Source: Billgrantia desiderata | Lineage (GTDB): Bacteria > Pseudomonadota > Gammaproteobacteria > Pseudomonadales > Halomonadaceae | Length of the DNA: 64,000 nt | Assembly (NCBI GenBank): GCA_011742915.1 | Contig: JAAQTN010000011.1 | Coordinates: 1-64,000, forward strand | Direction of reading: 5' to 3' | Shown here: piece by piece, positions 10,061 to 18,006 of the stretch | How positions within the stretch are numbered: the stretch's first letter is position 1 | How the letters are laid out: every line of letters starts with the position of its first letter | Notes under the pieces: generated by a model | Database searches by the model: none | Told to the model about the DNA's origin: nothing | What the model saw: the letters and a program-made list of their open reading frames with translations, nothing else | Made by a program: the position numbers and the translations under genes

Positions 10061-11680
10061 GTGAAAAACAAGATCAGGGCCGGAGTGCCCATCCAACTCG
10101 TTTCCGCTGCGGTAAGCCTGGGGCTACTGGTGGCCGGAAGCCAGGCGATGGCCCAGGAGCGTGTCGCTTCCATCGACCTGATGACCACCACCGAGTCCTA
10201 CGATCCCATCCGCTACGAAGCCGCCTTCATCATCGCCGAGCGCTGGCGCGAACTGGGCTTCGAGGTCAACGTCCAGCCCACCGAGTTCAGCACCGCGCTG
10301 GAGCGCTTCTACGATCAGCAGGACTTCGACGCGACCATTCTGGGCTGGAGCGGGCGCACCGACCGCCTCGATCCGCAGTTCTTCCTCAGCACCCTCGATT
10401 CGCGCCAATCCAACCCCGGCGGCAACAACCCGGGAGGCTACGAGAATCCGGAGTTCGACGCGCTCTTCGATGAGCAGTCCCAGGCCTTCGACATGGACGA
10501 GCGCCAGCGCATCGTCCAGGAGATGCAGGAGCTCTACAAGCCCGACGCGCCGTTGGTGGTGCTGTTCCATCGCGACGAGGTAGTGGCCTTCAATCACGAC
10601 GCCTTCGAAGGCATCAATCCCATGGCCGGCGAGGGACTGTACAGCGAGTGGGGACCGATGGAGGCGCGCCCGGTGGGCGATCGCGCCACCCTGCGCATCG
10701 GCGGCCCGCAGGAGCCGGACAACCTCAATCCGCTGGCGTCCACCTCGGTGTGGGGCTGGAAGTGGATGCGCCTCTACTACGACCGCCTGGTGCGTCTCTC
10801 CGCTGACGTGGAGCCGCTGCCCTGGGCCGCCGAGTCGGTGGAGCAGGTCGACGACAACACCGTGGCCGTCACCCTGCGCCAGGGCATGACCTTCCATGAC
10901 GGCGAGCCGGTCACCGCCGAGGACGTCGCCTTCACCTGGAACTACTATCTCGACCAGGACTACAGCTATTTCAACTCCTACCTGGACGCGCTGGAGCGGG
11001 CCGAACAGGTCAATGAATACACCGTGCACTTCCACCTGAGCGAACCGTCGGCCTCCTTCGCCAGCATCTCGCTGTCGCAGATCCCGATCCTGCCCAAGCA
11101 TCTGTGGGAGGAGATCGAGGACGCTTCCACGCTCTCGCCCTCGCAGATTCCCACCGTCGGCTCCGGGCCCTTCGTGCACGAGCGCTTCGACCGCGGCGAG
11201 TTCATGGCGCTGAGCAAGTTCGAGGACCACTTCCACGCCGACGAGATCGCCGTGGACGGCGTCGAGTTCATCATCTACGCCGACATGGAGGGCGTCTACA
11301 CCGGCCTGCAGACCGGCCAGATCGACGTCACCGCCTGGCGCATGGAGCCCGGCCAGATCGGCCTGGCCGAGGGTGAGGAGCACCTCACCGTGGTCAACGT
11401 GCCCGACTTCGGCTACTTCCACATGACCTACAACCTGCGCCGTGAGCCGTTCGACGACCGTGCCGTGCGTCGCGCGCTGACCATGGCCACCGACCGCGAG
11501 CGCATGGTCAACGTGCTGCTCGACGGTCGTGGCGAGGTGGGCTCCAGCGTGATCGCGCCGGTCAACACCTTCTGGCACGCCCCCTTCGTCGAGCGCTTCG
11601 ACTTCGACATGGAGGCTGCCCGGGCCGAGCTCGAGGAAGCCGGCTACGCCTGGGACGACGAAGGCCGCCTGGTCAGGTAA
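10061..11680 (+). CDS. ABC transporter substrate-binding protein, family 5, apparently circularly permuted
   Basis: A 539-residue periplasmic binding protein of a peptide/nickel/oligosaccharide-type importer. The start is GTG at 10061, and the signal peptide runs to about residue 31 (VAGSQAMA). Residues ~35-200 resemble the C-terminal third of ordinary family-5 proteins: AAFIIAERWRELGFEVNVQ, DATILGWSGRTD, GYENPEFDALFDEQ, then a helix with ERQRIVQEMQELYKPDAPL. Residues ~207-539 resemble the N-terminal two thirds: TLRIGGPQEPDNLNPL, YYDRLVRL, VTLRQGMTFHDGEPVTAEDV, VGSGPFV, DDRAVRRALTMATDRE, and the AELEEAGY segment that normally precedes the first block. The order is therefore C-part then N-part in one uninterrupted frame, and the usual tail is not repeated at the end. 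The ligand is unknown. Confidence 0.88.
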   Translation: MKNKIRAGVPIQLVSAAVSLGLLVAGSQAMAQERVASIDLMTTTESYDPIRYEAAFIIAERWRELGFEVNVQPTEFSTALERFYDQQDFDATILGWSGRTDRLDPQFFLSTLDSRQSNPGGNNPGGYENPEFDALFDEQSQAFDMDERQRIVQEMQELYKPDAPLVVLFHRDEVVAFNHDAFEGINPMAGEGLYSEWGPMEARPVGDRATLRIGGPQEPDNLNPLASTSVWGWKWMRLYYDRLVRLSADVEPLPWAAESVEQVDDNTVAVTLRQGMTFHDGEPVTAEDVAFTWNYYLDQDYSYFNSYLDALERAEQVNEYTVHFHLSEPSASFASISLSQIPILPKHLWEEIEDASTLSPSQIPTVGSGPFVHERFDRGEFMALSKFEDHFHADEIAVDGVEFIIYADMEGVYTGLQTGQIDVTAWRMEPGQIGLAEGEEHLTVVNVPDFGYFHMTYNLRREPFDDRAVRRALTMATDRERMVNVLLDGRGEVGSSVIAPVNTFWHAPFVERFDFDMEAARAELEEAGYAWDDEGRLVR

Positions 11681-11703
11681 GCCTTTTTCGAGCCGCGTAC
11701 GTT

Positions 11704-11736
11704 TCCCTCTCACCGCTCACAAGGCGGTGAGAGGGA
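11704..11736 (+). promoter_or_regulatory. intercistronic hairpin between binding-protein and permease genes
   Basis: A perfect 13-bp stem (11704-11716 and 11724-11736; arm TCCCTCTCACCGC) with a 7-base loop lies 23 bases after the binding-protein stop codon and just before the permease. Such hairpins commonly stabilise the upstream message or attenuate transcription so that the binding protein outnumbers the membrane subunits. No U-run follows. Confidence 0.6.
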
Positions 11737-11763
11737 GTGCCAGTCGTCAAGAGCGAGTCTTCC

Positions 11764-12744
11764 ATGTCGTCACGCAGAAGCTATCTGATACGCCGTGTGC
11801 TGCACGGTCTGATGGCGTTGTTCATCATCGCCACGCTGCTGTTCTTTCTGTTCCGCCTGGGACTGCCCGATCCCACCGCCGCCCTGATCACCGAGGGGCT
11901 GAGCCCCGAGGAGCGTGAGCGCATCCGCGCCAGCTTCGGTCTCGACCGGCCGATCTGGGAGCAGTACTTCCTCTACCTGGCCAACATCCTGCAGGGCGAT
12001 TTCGGCTACTCCTTCCACTACCGTGCACCGGTGGCCGACATCATCTGGGAACGACTCGGCAACACCATGGTGCTTATGCTGCCGGCGATCCTGCTGGCCT
12101 ATGCCGTGGGCGTACCGCTGGGGGCCTGGCTCTCCTGGCGCCGCGGCAGCCGCACCGACACCACCGGCATCTTCGTCGGCCTGATGTTCCGCTCGGCGCC
12201 GATGTTCTGGACCGGCATGATCGCCATTCTGGTGTTCGGCATCGCGCTGGGCTGGCTGCCGACCAGCGGCATGCGCACCTTGCCCTACGAGGCCACGGGG
12301 TTCTTCGACAAGATCTTCACCCTCGACTTCCTCCACCACCTGATCCTGCCGGCGCTGGTGGTGGCGCTCTACTACCTGGGCTCGCCGCTGCTGATCATGC
12401 GCAACACCATGCTCGAGGTGTACGGCGAGGACTTCATCGAGATGGCCCGCGCCAAGGGCCTGCCGGAGCGGCGTATTCTCTACGCCCACGCCGCGCGCAA
12501 CGCGCTGCTGCCGGTGGTGACCCAACTGGCGGTGACCGTGGGGCTGGCCGCTGGCGGTCAGGTAGTGGTGGAGGTGGTGTTCTCCTGGCCGGGGCTGGGG
12601 CGCGAGATCCTCAACTCGGTGCGCACCTCCGACTTCCCCCTGGCCCAGGCCAGCTTCCTGGTGATGGCGGCCTTCGTGGTCACCCTCAACCTGCTGGTGG
12701 ACATTCTCTACACCTTGCTTGACCCGAGGGTGAGCTTCAAATGA
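11764..12744 (+). CDS. ABC transporter permease, DppB/OppB type
   Basis: Inner-membrane subunit of the importer, 326 residues, normal length for DppB. TM1 is near residues 14-34 (VLHGLMALFIIATLLFFLF), followed by the periplasmic segment with GLDRPIWEQYFLYL and GDFGYSF typical of DppB. Further TM helices lead to the EAA loop (EMARAKGLPERRILYAHAARNALLP), which contacts the ATPase. The ATG at 11764 is preferred over an in-frame GTG at 11737, which would sit inside the intercistronic hairpin region. Its stop overlaps the next gene's start (ATGA at 12741). Confidence 0.93.
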   Translation: MSSRRSYLIRRVLHGLMALFIIATLLFFLFRLGLPDPTAALITEGLSPEERERIRASFGLDRPIWEQYFLYLANILQGDFGYSFHYRAPVADIIWERLGNTMVLMLPAILLAYAVGVPLGAWLSWRRGSRTDTTGIFVGLMFRSAPMFWTGMIAILVFGIALGWLPTSGMRTLPYEATGFFDKIFTLDFLHHLILPALVVALYYLGSPLLIMRNTMLEVYGEDFIEMARAKGLPERRILYAHAARNALLPVVTQLAVTVGLAAGGQVVVEVVFSWPGLGREILNSVRTSDFPLAQASFLVMAAFVVTLNLLVDILYTLLDPRVSFK

Positions 12745-14483
12745 TCGGATCCCGCATACTCAAGAGCGCGCAGGAACCGCTGCGCGCCATGATCGGCGAT
12801 CGCCTCTCCCTGGTGGGCGTCGTGGTGCTGTTGTCGATCATTGGCATGGCGCTGTTCGCGCCCTTTCTCTCCACCCATGAGCCGCTGGCGGTCAACGAGC
12901 GCGAAGAGGGCTCGCTGCTGGCGCGCAGCGTCGAGGGCGAGCGGACGCGCTGGGTGCAGCTGCCCGCTCTCGGCGAGCGTACCCTCAATGCGGCGGACTA
13001 TCGCGACGGCGTGGGGCTGGCCGTGGGCCGTGACGGTGCCGCCTGGCGCTATCGCGATGGCGAGTGGAGCGAGCTCGAGGCGCCGCTCGCCGCGACCCTG
13101 ATCGACGTTGCCATCGGTCCCGACGGCGCTGCGCTGGCGGTGGGGGTGGGTGGCGCCGTCGCCCTGCTCGACGATGCCGCCGCGGGCAGCGACTGGCAGG
13201 CCCTCGAGGCACCGGTGACGGTGGCGTTGACCGGCGTGACCTGGCTCGACGGTGCCACGGCGCTGCTGGTGGGCGTCGACGAGACGATCCTGCGCCTGGA
13301 CGTTGCCAGCGGCGAGTTCGAGGCACTGGAAAGCCCGCTGGGGCGCGGCATGAGGCTCAACTCGGTGGCGGTGGATGCGGACGGCAGCGCCTGGATGGTG
13401 GGGGAGCGCGGCCTGACCCTGCGCCTCGACCCGGACGACGACAGCCTGTCGCTGGAGCGGCTGCCCACCAACCGCGACCTCAATCACATCCACCTGGCCG
13501 AGAGCGGCCACGGCCTGATCGTTGGCGAACGCGGCACGCTGCTGGCGCGCAGCGCCGTGGGCGAGCGCTGGCAGAGCCAGGACTCCCCGGACTCCCGCGC
13601 CATGCGCGCCGGCTGGGTCACCGACGAAGGCCACGCCTTCGCCGTGGGCCGCAGCGGCATCGTGTTCGAGCGCGAGACGGACGAGTGGCGGCTGGTACCC
13701 AGCGAAGAGGAGCGCCACCTGCGCGCCCTGATGGTCACCGGGGAGGACTATTTCGCCCTCGGCTCGGATCGCTTCGTCAACCGCCTGGCCCCGCCCTCCG
13801 GCGAGCACTGGTTCGGCACCGACCATCTCGGTCGCGACCTCTACAGCCAGAACGTGCACGGTTCGCGCATCGCCCTGCTGGTGGGCTTCATCGGTGCCGC
13901 CCTGGTGGTGCTGATCGGCGCCAACGTGGGGCTCGTCGCCGGCTATTTCCGCGGCCGCACCGAGACCGTGCTGATGCGTACCGTCGACGTCATGTACGGC
14001 ATTCCCTTCGAGCCCTTCGCGCTGATCCTGGTGCTGCTGTTCGAGCCGAGCCTGCTGATCGTGATACTCGCCGTGTCGCTGCTCACCTGGCGCACCGTGG
14101 CGCGGCTGATCCGCTCCCAGGTGCTGAGCCTGCGCGAGCGGCCCTTCGTCAAGGCGGCGCGGGTGGCGGGCGCCTCGGACCTGCGCATCATGTATCTACA
14201 CATCTTCCCCAACGTGATGCCGCTGGTCTTCCTCGAGCTCGCCATCATCGTCGGTGTGTCGATCATCGCCGAGGCGACGCTGTCGTTCCTCGGCCTGGGG
14301 CCGCCCCAGTCGATCTCCTGGGGCGGCATCCTGCACAACGCACGGCTCTCCGGTGCCTGGCGCGACGCCTGGTGGTGGAACCTGCCGCCGGGGCTGTTCA
14401 TCATGATCACGGTGCTCTCCGTGTTCTTCATCTCCCGCTCGCTGGAGCTGGTCGCCAACCCACGCTTGAGGGCACGCCGATGA
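12741..14483 (+). CDS. ABC transporter permease, DppC type, with a periplasmic beta-propeller-like insert
   Basis: A 580-residue protein, about twice the ~290-300 residues of DppC/OppC. Residues 1-52 are an ordinary DppC start with TM1 (SLVGVVVLLSIIGMALFAPF) and the HEPLA motif. Residues 348-580 continue the normal DppC sequence: RLAPPSGEHWFGTDHLGRDL, four or five TM helices, the EAA loop KAARVAGASDLRIMYLHIFP and SFLGLGPP. Between them, residues ~53-347 form about seven repeats of ~40 residues with the pattern VG..G....R......W..L..P (examples LAVGRDGAAWRYRDGEW, MVGERGLTLRLD, IVGERGTLLAR, AVGRSGIVFERE). This resembles YCF48/BNR-like propeller blades. By topology the insert faces the periplasm. 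It overlaps both neighbours by ATGA. Confidence 0.9.
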   Translation: MIGSRILKSAQEPLRAMIGDRLSLVGVVVLLSIIGMALFAPFLSTHEPLAVNEREEGSLLARSVEGERTRWVQLPALGERTLNAADYRDGVGLAVGRDGAAWRYRDGEWSELEAPLAATLIDVAIGPDGAALAVGVGGAVALLDDAAAGSDWQALEAPVTVALTGVTWLDGATALLVGVDETILRLDVASGEFEALESPLGRGMRLNSVAVDADGSAWMVGERGLTLRLDPDDDSLSLERLPTNRDLNHIHLAESGHGLIVGERGTLLARSAVGERWQSQDSPDSRAMRAGWVTDEGHAFAVGRSGIVFERETDEWRLVPSEEERHLRALMVTGEDYFALGSDRFVNRLAPPSGEHWFGTDHLGRDLYSQNVHGSRIALLVGFIGAALVVLIGANVGLVAGYFRGRTETVLMRTVDVMYGIPFEPFALILVLLFEPSLLIVILAVSLLTWRTVARLIRSQVLSLRERPFVKAARVAGASDLRIMYLHIFPNVMPLVFLELAIIVGVSIIAEATLSFLGLGPPQSISWGGILHNARLSGAWRDAWWWNLPPGLFIMITVLSVFFISRSLELVANPRLRARR

Positions 14484-16780
14484 CCGATCAACGACTGCTG
14501 AAGGTCGAGGACCTTGCCATTCACTACCGCACGGGGGCAGGGCCGGTGCAGGCCGTCGACGGCATCCACTTCGACCTGCGTCCCGGCGAGGCGCTGGGGC
14601 TGGTGGGCGAGTCGGGCTGCGGCAAGACCACCGCGGCCAAGGCCATGCTGCGGCTGCTGCCACCCAACGGTGAGGTGCCCCGCGGACGCATCGACTTCGA
14701 CGGGCGCGATCTGGTGGCGCTCGACGAAGAGAGCATGCGCAAGGTGCGCTGGAAGGAGATCGCCTGGATCTCCCAGGCGGCAATGAATGCGCTGGACCCG
14801 GTCTATACCGTGGGCGACCAGATCCTCGAGGCAATGAACGCCCACATCAAGATCGACCGCAAAACCGCCTGGGCCCACGCCGAGGAGCTGTTTCGTGCGG
14901 TGGGCATCGACCCGGGCCGGCTCTCCGCCTACCCCCACGAGATGAGCGGCGGCATGAAGCAGCGCGCGGTGATCGCCATGGCCCTGGCGCTGGATCCGAA
15001 GCTGATCATCGCCGACGAGCCGACCACGGCGCTGGACGTGGTGACCCAGGCGCAGATCCTGGCGCGGCTCTCCAAGCTGCGCCGCGAGCGCGGTATGGGG
15101 CTTTTGTTCATCACCCACGACATCTCGGTGGTGGTGCAGACCTGCGACCGGGTGGCGGTGATGTATGGCGGCCACATCATGGAGACCGGGCCGGTGCGGG
15201 AAGTGTTCGGCACGCCCTTCCATCCCTACACCATGGGCCTGACCAACGCCTTCCCGACCCTGGAGGGGGCCCAGCGCGAGCTGATCTCGATACCGGGCAG
15301 CCCGCCGGACTTGCTCAATCCACCGTCGGGCTGCCGTTTCGCCGAGCGCTGCCCCTTCGCCACCGAGCGCTGCGTGCGCGAAACGCCGCCGCTGCATGCG
15401 GTGGGCGAGGAGCGCCAGGCGGCCTGCCACTATCCGGATCAGGCCGAGGCCTTTCGCGTGAAGGCGGCGCTCAACGAGACCTGGGCGGTGGTGGGGGAGC
15501 GCCTGAACGAGCCGGTACAGGGTGCCGGCTCCATCGAGCACCTGGAGAGCGAGGCGCCGCTGCTGCTCGAAGTGGAGGAACTCAAGAAGCACTTCCCGGT
15601 GGAGCAGGGCTTCCTCGACGGCCTGCGCGGTCGTAACAAGGACCGCAAGGTGCATGCCGTCGACGGCATCTCCTTCGACCTGCGCGAGGGCGAGATCCTG
15701 GGCCTGGCCGGCGAGTCGGGCTCCGGCAAGACCACCACCGGCGAGATGCTGGTGCGCCTGCTCGACGTCACTGCAGGGGAGATCCGCTTCGAGGGGGCCG
15801 ATATCGCCCAGCTCAGCGGCCGCGAACTGAAGACGTTCCGGCGCCGGGCGCAGATGATCTTCCAGGACCCCTACCAGACCCTCAACCCGCGCTTCACCAT
15901 CTTCGACATCGTCGCCGAACCGCTGATCATCCATCGCCTGGCCGAGGGGGAGGTACTGCAGCAAAAGGTGGTCGAGGCCCTGGAGCGGGCCGGGCTCAAG
16001 CCGGCCGAGGTGTATGCCGAGCGCTTTCCCCACGAGCTCTCCGGCGGCCAGCGCCAGCGTGTCGCCATCGCCCGGGCCATCGTGCTGGAGCCGCGTTTCA
16101 TCGTCGCCGACGAGCCGGTGTCGATGCTCGACGTCTCGATCCGTGCCGGGGTGCTCAACCTGATGCACCGCTTTCGCAACGAGCTGGGCATCTCCTTCGT
16201 CTACGTCAGCCATGACCTGCCGACCATCCGTTACGTGGCGGATCGCACGGCGATCATGTACCTGGGCGAGATCGTCGAGGTGGGGCCTACCGAGCAGGTG
16301 GTGCGCGAGCGCAAGCACCCCTATACCCAGCTATTGCTGGAGGCGAGTCCCGAGCCGGATCCCGTGGTGGTCAAGCCGCCCTTGGAGAGCGCCGGGGAGA
16401 TCCCCAGCGCGGTGGAGCCGCCCAACGGCTGCCACTTCCACACCCGCTGCCCCCGGGCCATGGCTCACTGCGGCTGGGAGGGGCGCGACGTGGTCACCGC
16501 CCTGAGCGAGTGGCGCATCGCCGGTCGCGAGATCGAGCACCTGGGCAGCGCCGAGGTGGCCGGGCTCGACGTGCACCTGCAGGTGCGCGGGGGAGATATC
16601 GAGGCCGCGGAGCGCGAGCTGGTCGAGGTGATGAGAGCCAAGCACCCGGCGCTGGCCGAAGCCGGCCGCATCGAGCAGGGCGCCGAGGGAGCCCTGAGCG
16701 TGCGCTTCCAGGTGCAGGTCTCGCCCCAGCGGCGGCAGGTCGCCGATCAGCATTCGGTGGCGTGCTATCTCTACGAGTAG
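14480..16780 (+). CDS. ABC transporter ATP-binding protein, fused DppD-DppF type (two ATPase domains)
   Basis: A 766-residue protein with two complete ABC ATPases that energise the importer. Domain 1 has Walker A GESGCGKTT (residues 43-51), signature SGGMKQRAVIAMAL, Walker B IIADEPTTALD and the oligopeptide-family cysteine motif GCRFAERCPFATERC. Domain 2 has Walker A GESGSGKTTTG (from about residue 411), signature LSGGQRQRVAIARAI, Walker B IVADEPVSMLD and cysteine motif GCHFHTRCPRAMAHC. In most relatives the last cysteine motif is followed within ~30 residues by a final HxVxC; here SVACYLYE comes about 90 residues later than expected, so this C-terminal domain carries an insert. Start ATG at 14480 overlaps the permease stop. 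Confidence 0.95.
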   Translation: MTDQRLLKVEDLAIHYRTGAGPVQAVDGIHFDLRPGEALGLVGESGCGKTTAAKAMLRLLPPNGEVPRGRIDFDGRDLVALDEESMRKVRWKEIAWISQAAMNALDPVYTVGDQILEAMNAHIKIDRKTAWAHAEELFRAVGIDPGRLSAYPHEMSGGMKQRAVIAMALALDPKLIIADEPTTALDVVTQAQILARLSKLRRERGMGLLFITHDISVVVQTCDRVAVMYGGHIMETGPVREVFGTPFHPYTMGLTNAFPTLEGAQRELISIPGSPPDLLNPPSGCRFAERCPFATERCVRETPPLHAVGEERQAACHYPDQAEAFRVKAALNETWAVVGERLNEPVQGAGSIEHLESEAPLLLEVEELKKHFPVEQGFLDGLRGRNKDRKVHAVDGISFDLREGEILGLAGESGSGKTTTGEMLVRLLDVTAGEIRFEGADIAQLSGRELKTFRRRAQMIFQDPYQTLNPRFTIFDIVAEPLIIHRLAEGEVLQQKVVEALERAGLKPAEVYAERFPHELSGGQRQRVAIARAIVLEPRFIVADEPVSMLDVSIRAGVLNLMHRFRNELGISFVYVSHDLPTIRYVADRTAIMYLGEIVEVGPTEQVVRERKHPYTQLLLEASPEPDPVVVKPPLESAGEIPSAVEPPNGCHFHTRCPRAMAHCGWEGRDVVTALSEWRIAGREIEHLGSAEVAGLDVHLQVRGGDIEAAERELVEVMRAKHPALAEAGRIEQGAEGALSVRFQVQVSPQRRQVADQHSVACYLYE

Positions 16781-16822
16781 CGCTGGAGCTATCGAACGCG
16801 GAACGAGCCGAAGGGGAGAGTC

Positions 16823-16841
16823 GTAGGAGCGGGTCGCTCCT
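16823..16841 (+). repeat. REP-like hairpin with GTAG head
   Basis: GTAG (16823-16826) leads into a 7-bp stem (AGGAGCG 16825-16831, loop GGT, CGCTCCT 16835-16841). A GTAG head followed by a short GC stem is the layout of REP elements in Pseudomonas and relatives. Only one copy was noticed, so family membership is unproven. Confidence 0.3.
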
Positions 16842-16854
16842 CGGCAGGTGAGTG

Positions 16855-16879
16855 CCGCGCAGGGCCGTGCCCTGCGCGG
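16855..16879. terminator. convergent terminator hairpin
   Basis: A perfect 11-bp stem (CCGCGCAGGGC 16855-16865, loop CGT, 16869-16879) lies between the ABC ATPase gene and the convergent hypothetical gene. It has no clear U-run on either side but is very stable and well placed to serve both strands. Confidence 0.55.
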
Positions 16880-16888
16880 TCGCTGGTA

Positions 16889-17149
16889 TCAGCGTCGCTT
16901 GACGTAGAGTCCCGCCATGCACAGCACCACGCCGGCCACCGACAGCAGCATGCCGCCGTTGACCAGCCAGGGCTGACGCTCCACCCAAGGCACGAAGGGC
17001 TGCGGGGTGGAGCGGCACACACCGTCGAGGTAGTCCCAGTAGCCGTCCTGGATCAGGGTGCATTCACGCACGCTGCTGAGTTCCCAGAAATAGAGGCCCA
17101 TCAGTACGAGGATGGGCAGGGTCAGCAGCAGCAGTCCTAGTCTCAGCAT
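16889..17149 (-). CDS. small two-TM membrane protein, function unknown
   Basis: An 86-residue protein with TM1 at about residues 4-22 (LGLLLLTLPILVLMGLYFW) and TM2 at about residues 63-82 (NGGMLLSVAGVVLCMAGLYV), ending KRR. A ~40-residue middle segment has two cysteines (REC...GVC) that could form a periplasmic disulfide. The ATG is at 17149. I do not recognise a named family. It is downstream of the M48 protease lipoprotein on the same strand, 56 bases away, so the two may be co-transcribed and both act at the envelope. Confidence 0.7.
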   Translation of the reverse strand: MLRLGLLLLTLPILVLMGLYFWELSSVRECTLIQDGYWDYLDGVCRSTPQPFVPWVERQPWLVNGGMLLSVAGVVLCMAGLYVKRR

Positions 17150-17205
17150 TCGTTTTCCAGTCGTCTATGGGGCTTTCAGGGTGTGCAGCAATACATCGGC
17201 GCTCC

Positions 17206-18006
17206 TCAGGGGCGCTGACAATTCGGCTGCCTTCCCGCCTGCCTGGCCTGCTCATAGCGGGCGATGGCGCCTTCCATCTCCTGCTGCAGCACCTGGGTGC
17301 GCTGGCCGTGGCTGGGGTGAGTGGACATCCAGGCCGGCGGACGGGCGCCGCCCTCGGCGCCCATGTTGTCCCACAGGTCGAGGCTGGCACGCGGGTCGAA
17401 GCCGGCGTCCGCCATCAGCCGCACGCCGATGATGTCGGCTTCGGTTTCGTGGCGCCGCGAGAAGGGCAGCATGATGCCGTACTGGGCGCCGAGGCCCAGG
17501 GCGCCCATCAGCTGCTCGCCGCCGGGGCCCTGCATGCCTGCCGCGGATCCCAGTACCGACAGGGCCAGCTGGGTCGAGGTCTGGGTCGAGACCCGCTCGT
17601 TGGCGTGACGGGCCAGCACGTGGCCGATCTCGTGCCCCACCACGGCGGCGACCTGATCCTGGTTGCGGGCTACCCGCAGCAGGCCGGTGTTGATGCCCAT
17701 GTAGCCACCGGGCAGGGCGAAGGCGTTGGCCTGTTCCGATTCGAACACGCGAATCTGCCAGTCCTGGTCGCGCTCGCGCTCCGGCAGCACGGCGATCAGC
17801 GCCTCGGCGATGCACTGGGCATAGCGCTGCTCGGCCTGGCCGGCGGGGGGCAGGTCCTGCTGGTACTGATCGAAGGCCTCGCGGCCCATCTGATTGAGCT
17901 GGGCGTCCGACATCAGCGTGAGCTGCTGGCGGCCGGTGGGCGAGGTGGTACAGGCAGTAAGGGTCAGGGCCAGGGTGGCCACGGCAACATAACGAATCCA
18001 GCGCAT
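17206..18006 (-). CDS. M48 family metallopeptidase lipoprotein (LoiP/YcaL-like)
   Basis: A 266-residue predicted periplasmic zinc protease anchored by lipid. The start ATG at 18006 gives a lipoprotein signal peptide with lipobox LTAC. The catalytic motif is VVGHEIGHVLARHANERVS (HExxH) with the third ligand in ETEADIIGVRLMADAGFDP (ExxxD). Members such as E. coli YcaL and LoiP degrade misfolded or stalled outer-membrane proteins, which is the likely role here. The reading frame is open further upstream, but those codons lie in the divergent intergenic region and the next gene. Confidence 0.9.
   Translation of the reverse strand: MRWIRYVAVATLALTLTACTTSPTGRQQLTLMSDAQLNQMGREAFDQYQQDLPPAGQAEQRYAQCIAEALIAVLPERERDQDWQIRVFESEQANAFALPGGYMGINTGLLRVARNQDQVAAVVGHEIGHVLARHANERVSTQTSTQLALSVLGSAAGMQGPGGEQLMGALGLGAQYGIMLPFSRRHETEADIIGVRLMADAGFDPRASLDLWDNMGAEGGARPPAWMSTHPSHGQRTQVLQQEMEGAIARYEQARQAGRQPNCQRP

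Noticed and set aside
10061..11680. The binding-protein gene as a pseudogene or two fused fragments
   Set aside because: The frame is continuous with a good signal peptide, all family motifs are intact, neither half is duplicated, and it is followed by a normal intercistronic hairpin and coupled permeases. Permutation explains it better.
10124..11713. A 529-codon open frame on the minus strand opposite the binding-protein gene
   Set aside because: Antisense shadow caused by high GC and third-position bias. The translation is His/Gly/Val-rich with no domain, and the plus-strand protein has a signal peptide and clear family motifs.
12741..14483. The insert in the permease as a misassembly or frameshift product
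   Set aside because: Frame and codon bias are uniform through the insert, and the normal DppC sequence resumes in frame at the expected motif.
13943..16318. A 791-codon open frame on the minus strand opposite the permease/ATPase genes
   Set aside because: Translation is low-complexity His/Arg/Ala sequence. The plus strand encodes two perfect ABC ATPases in this DNA.
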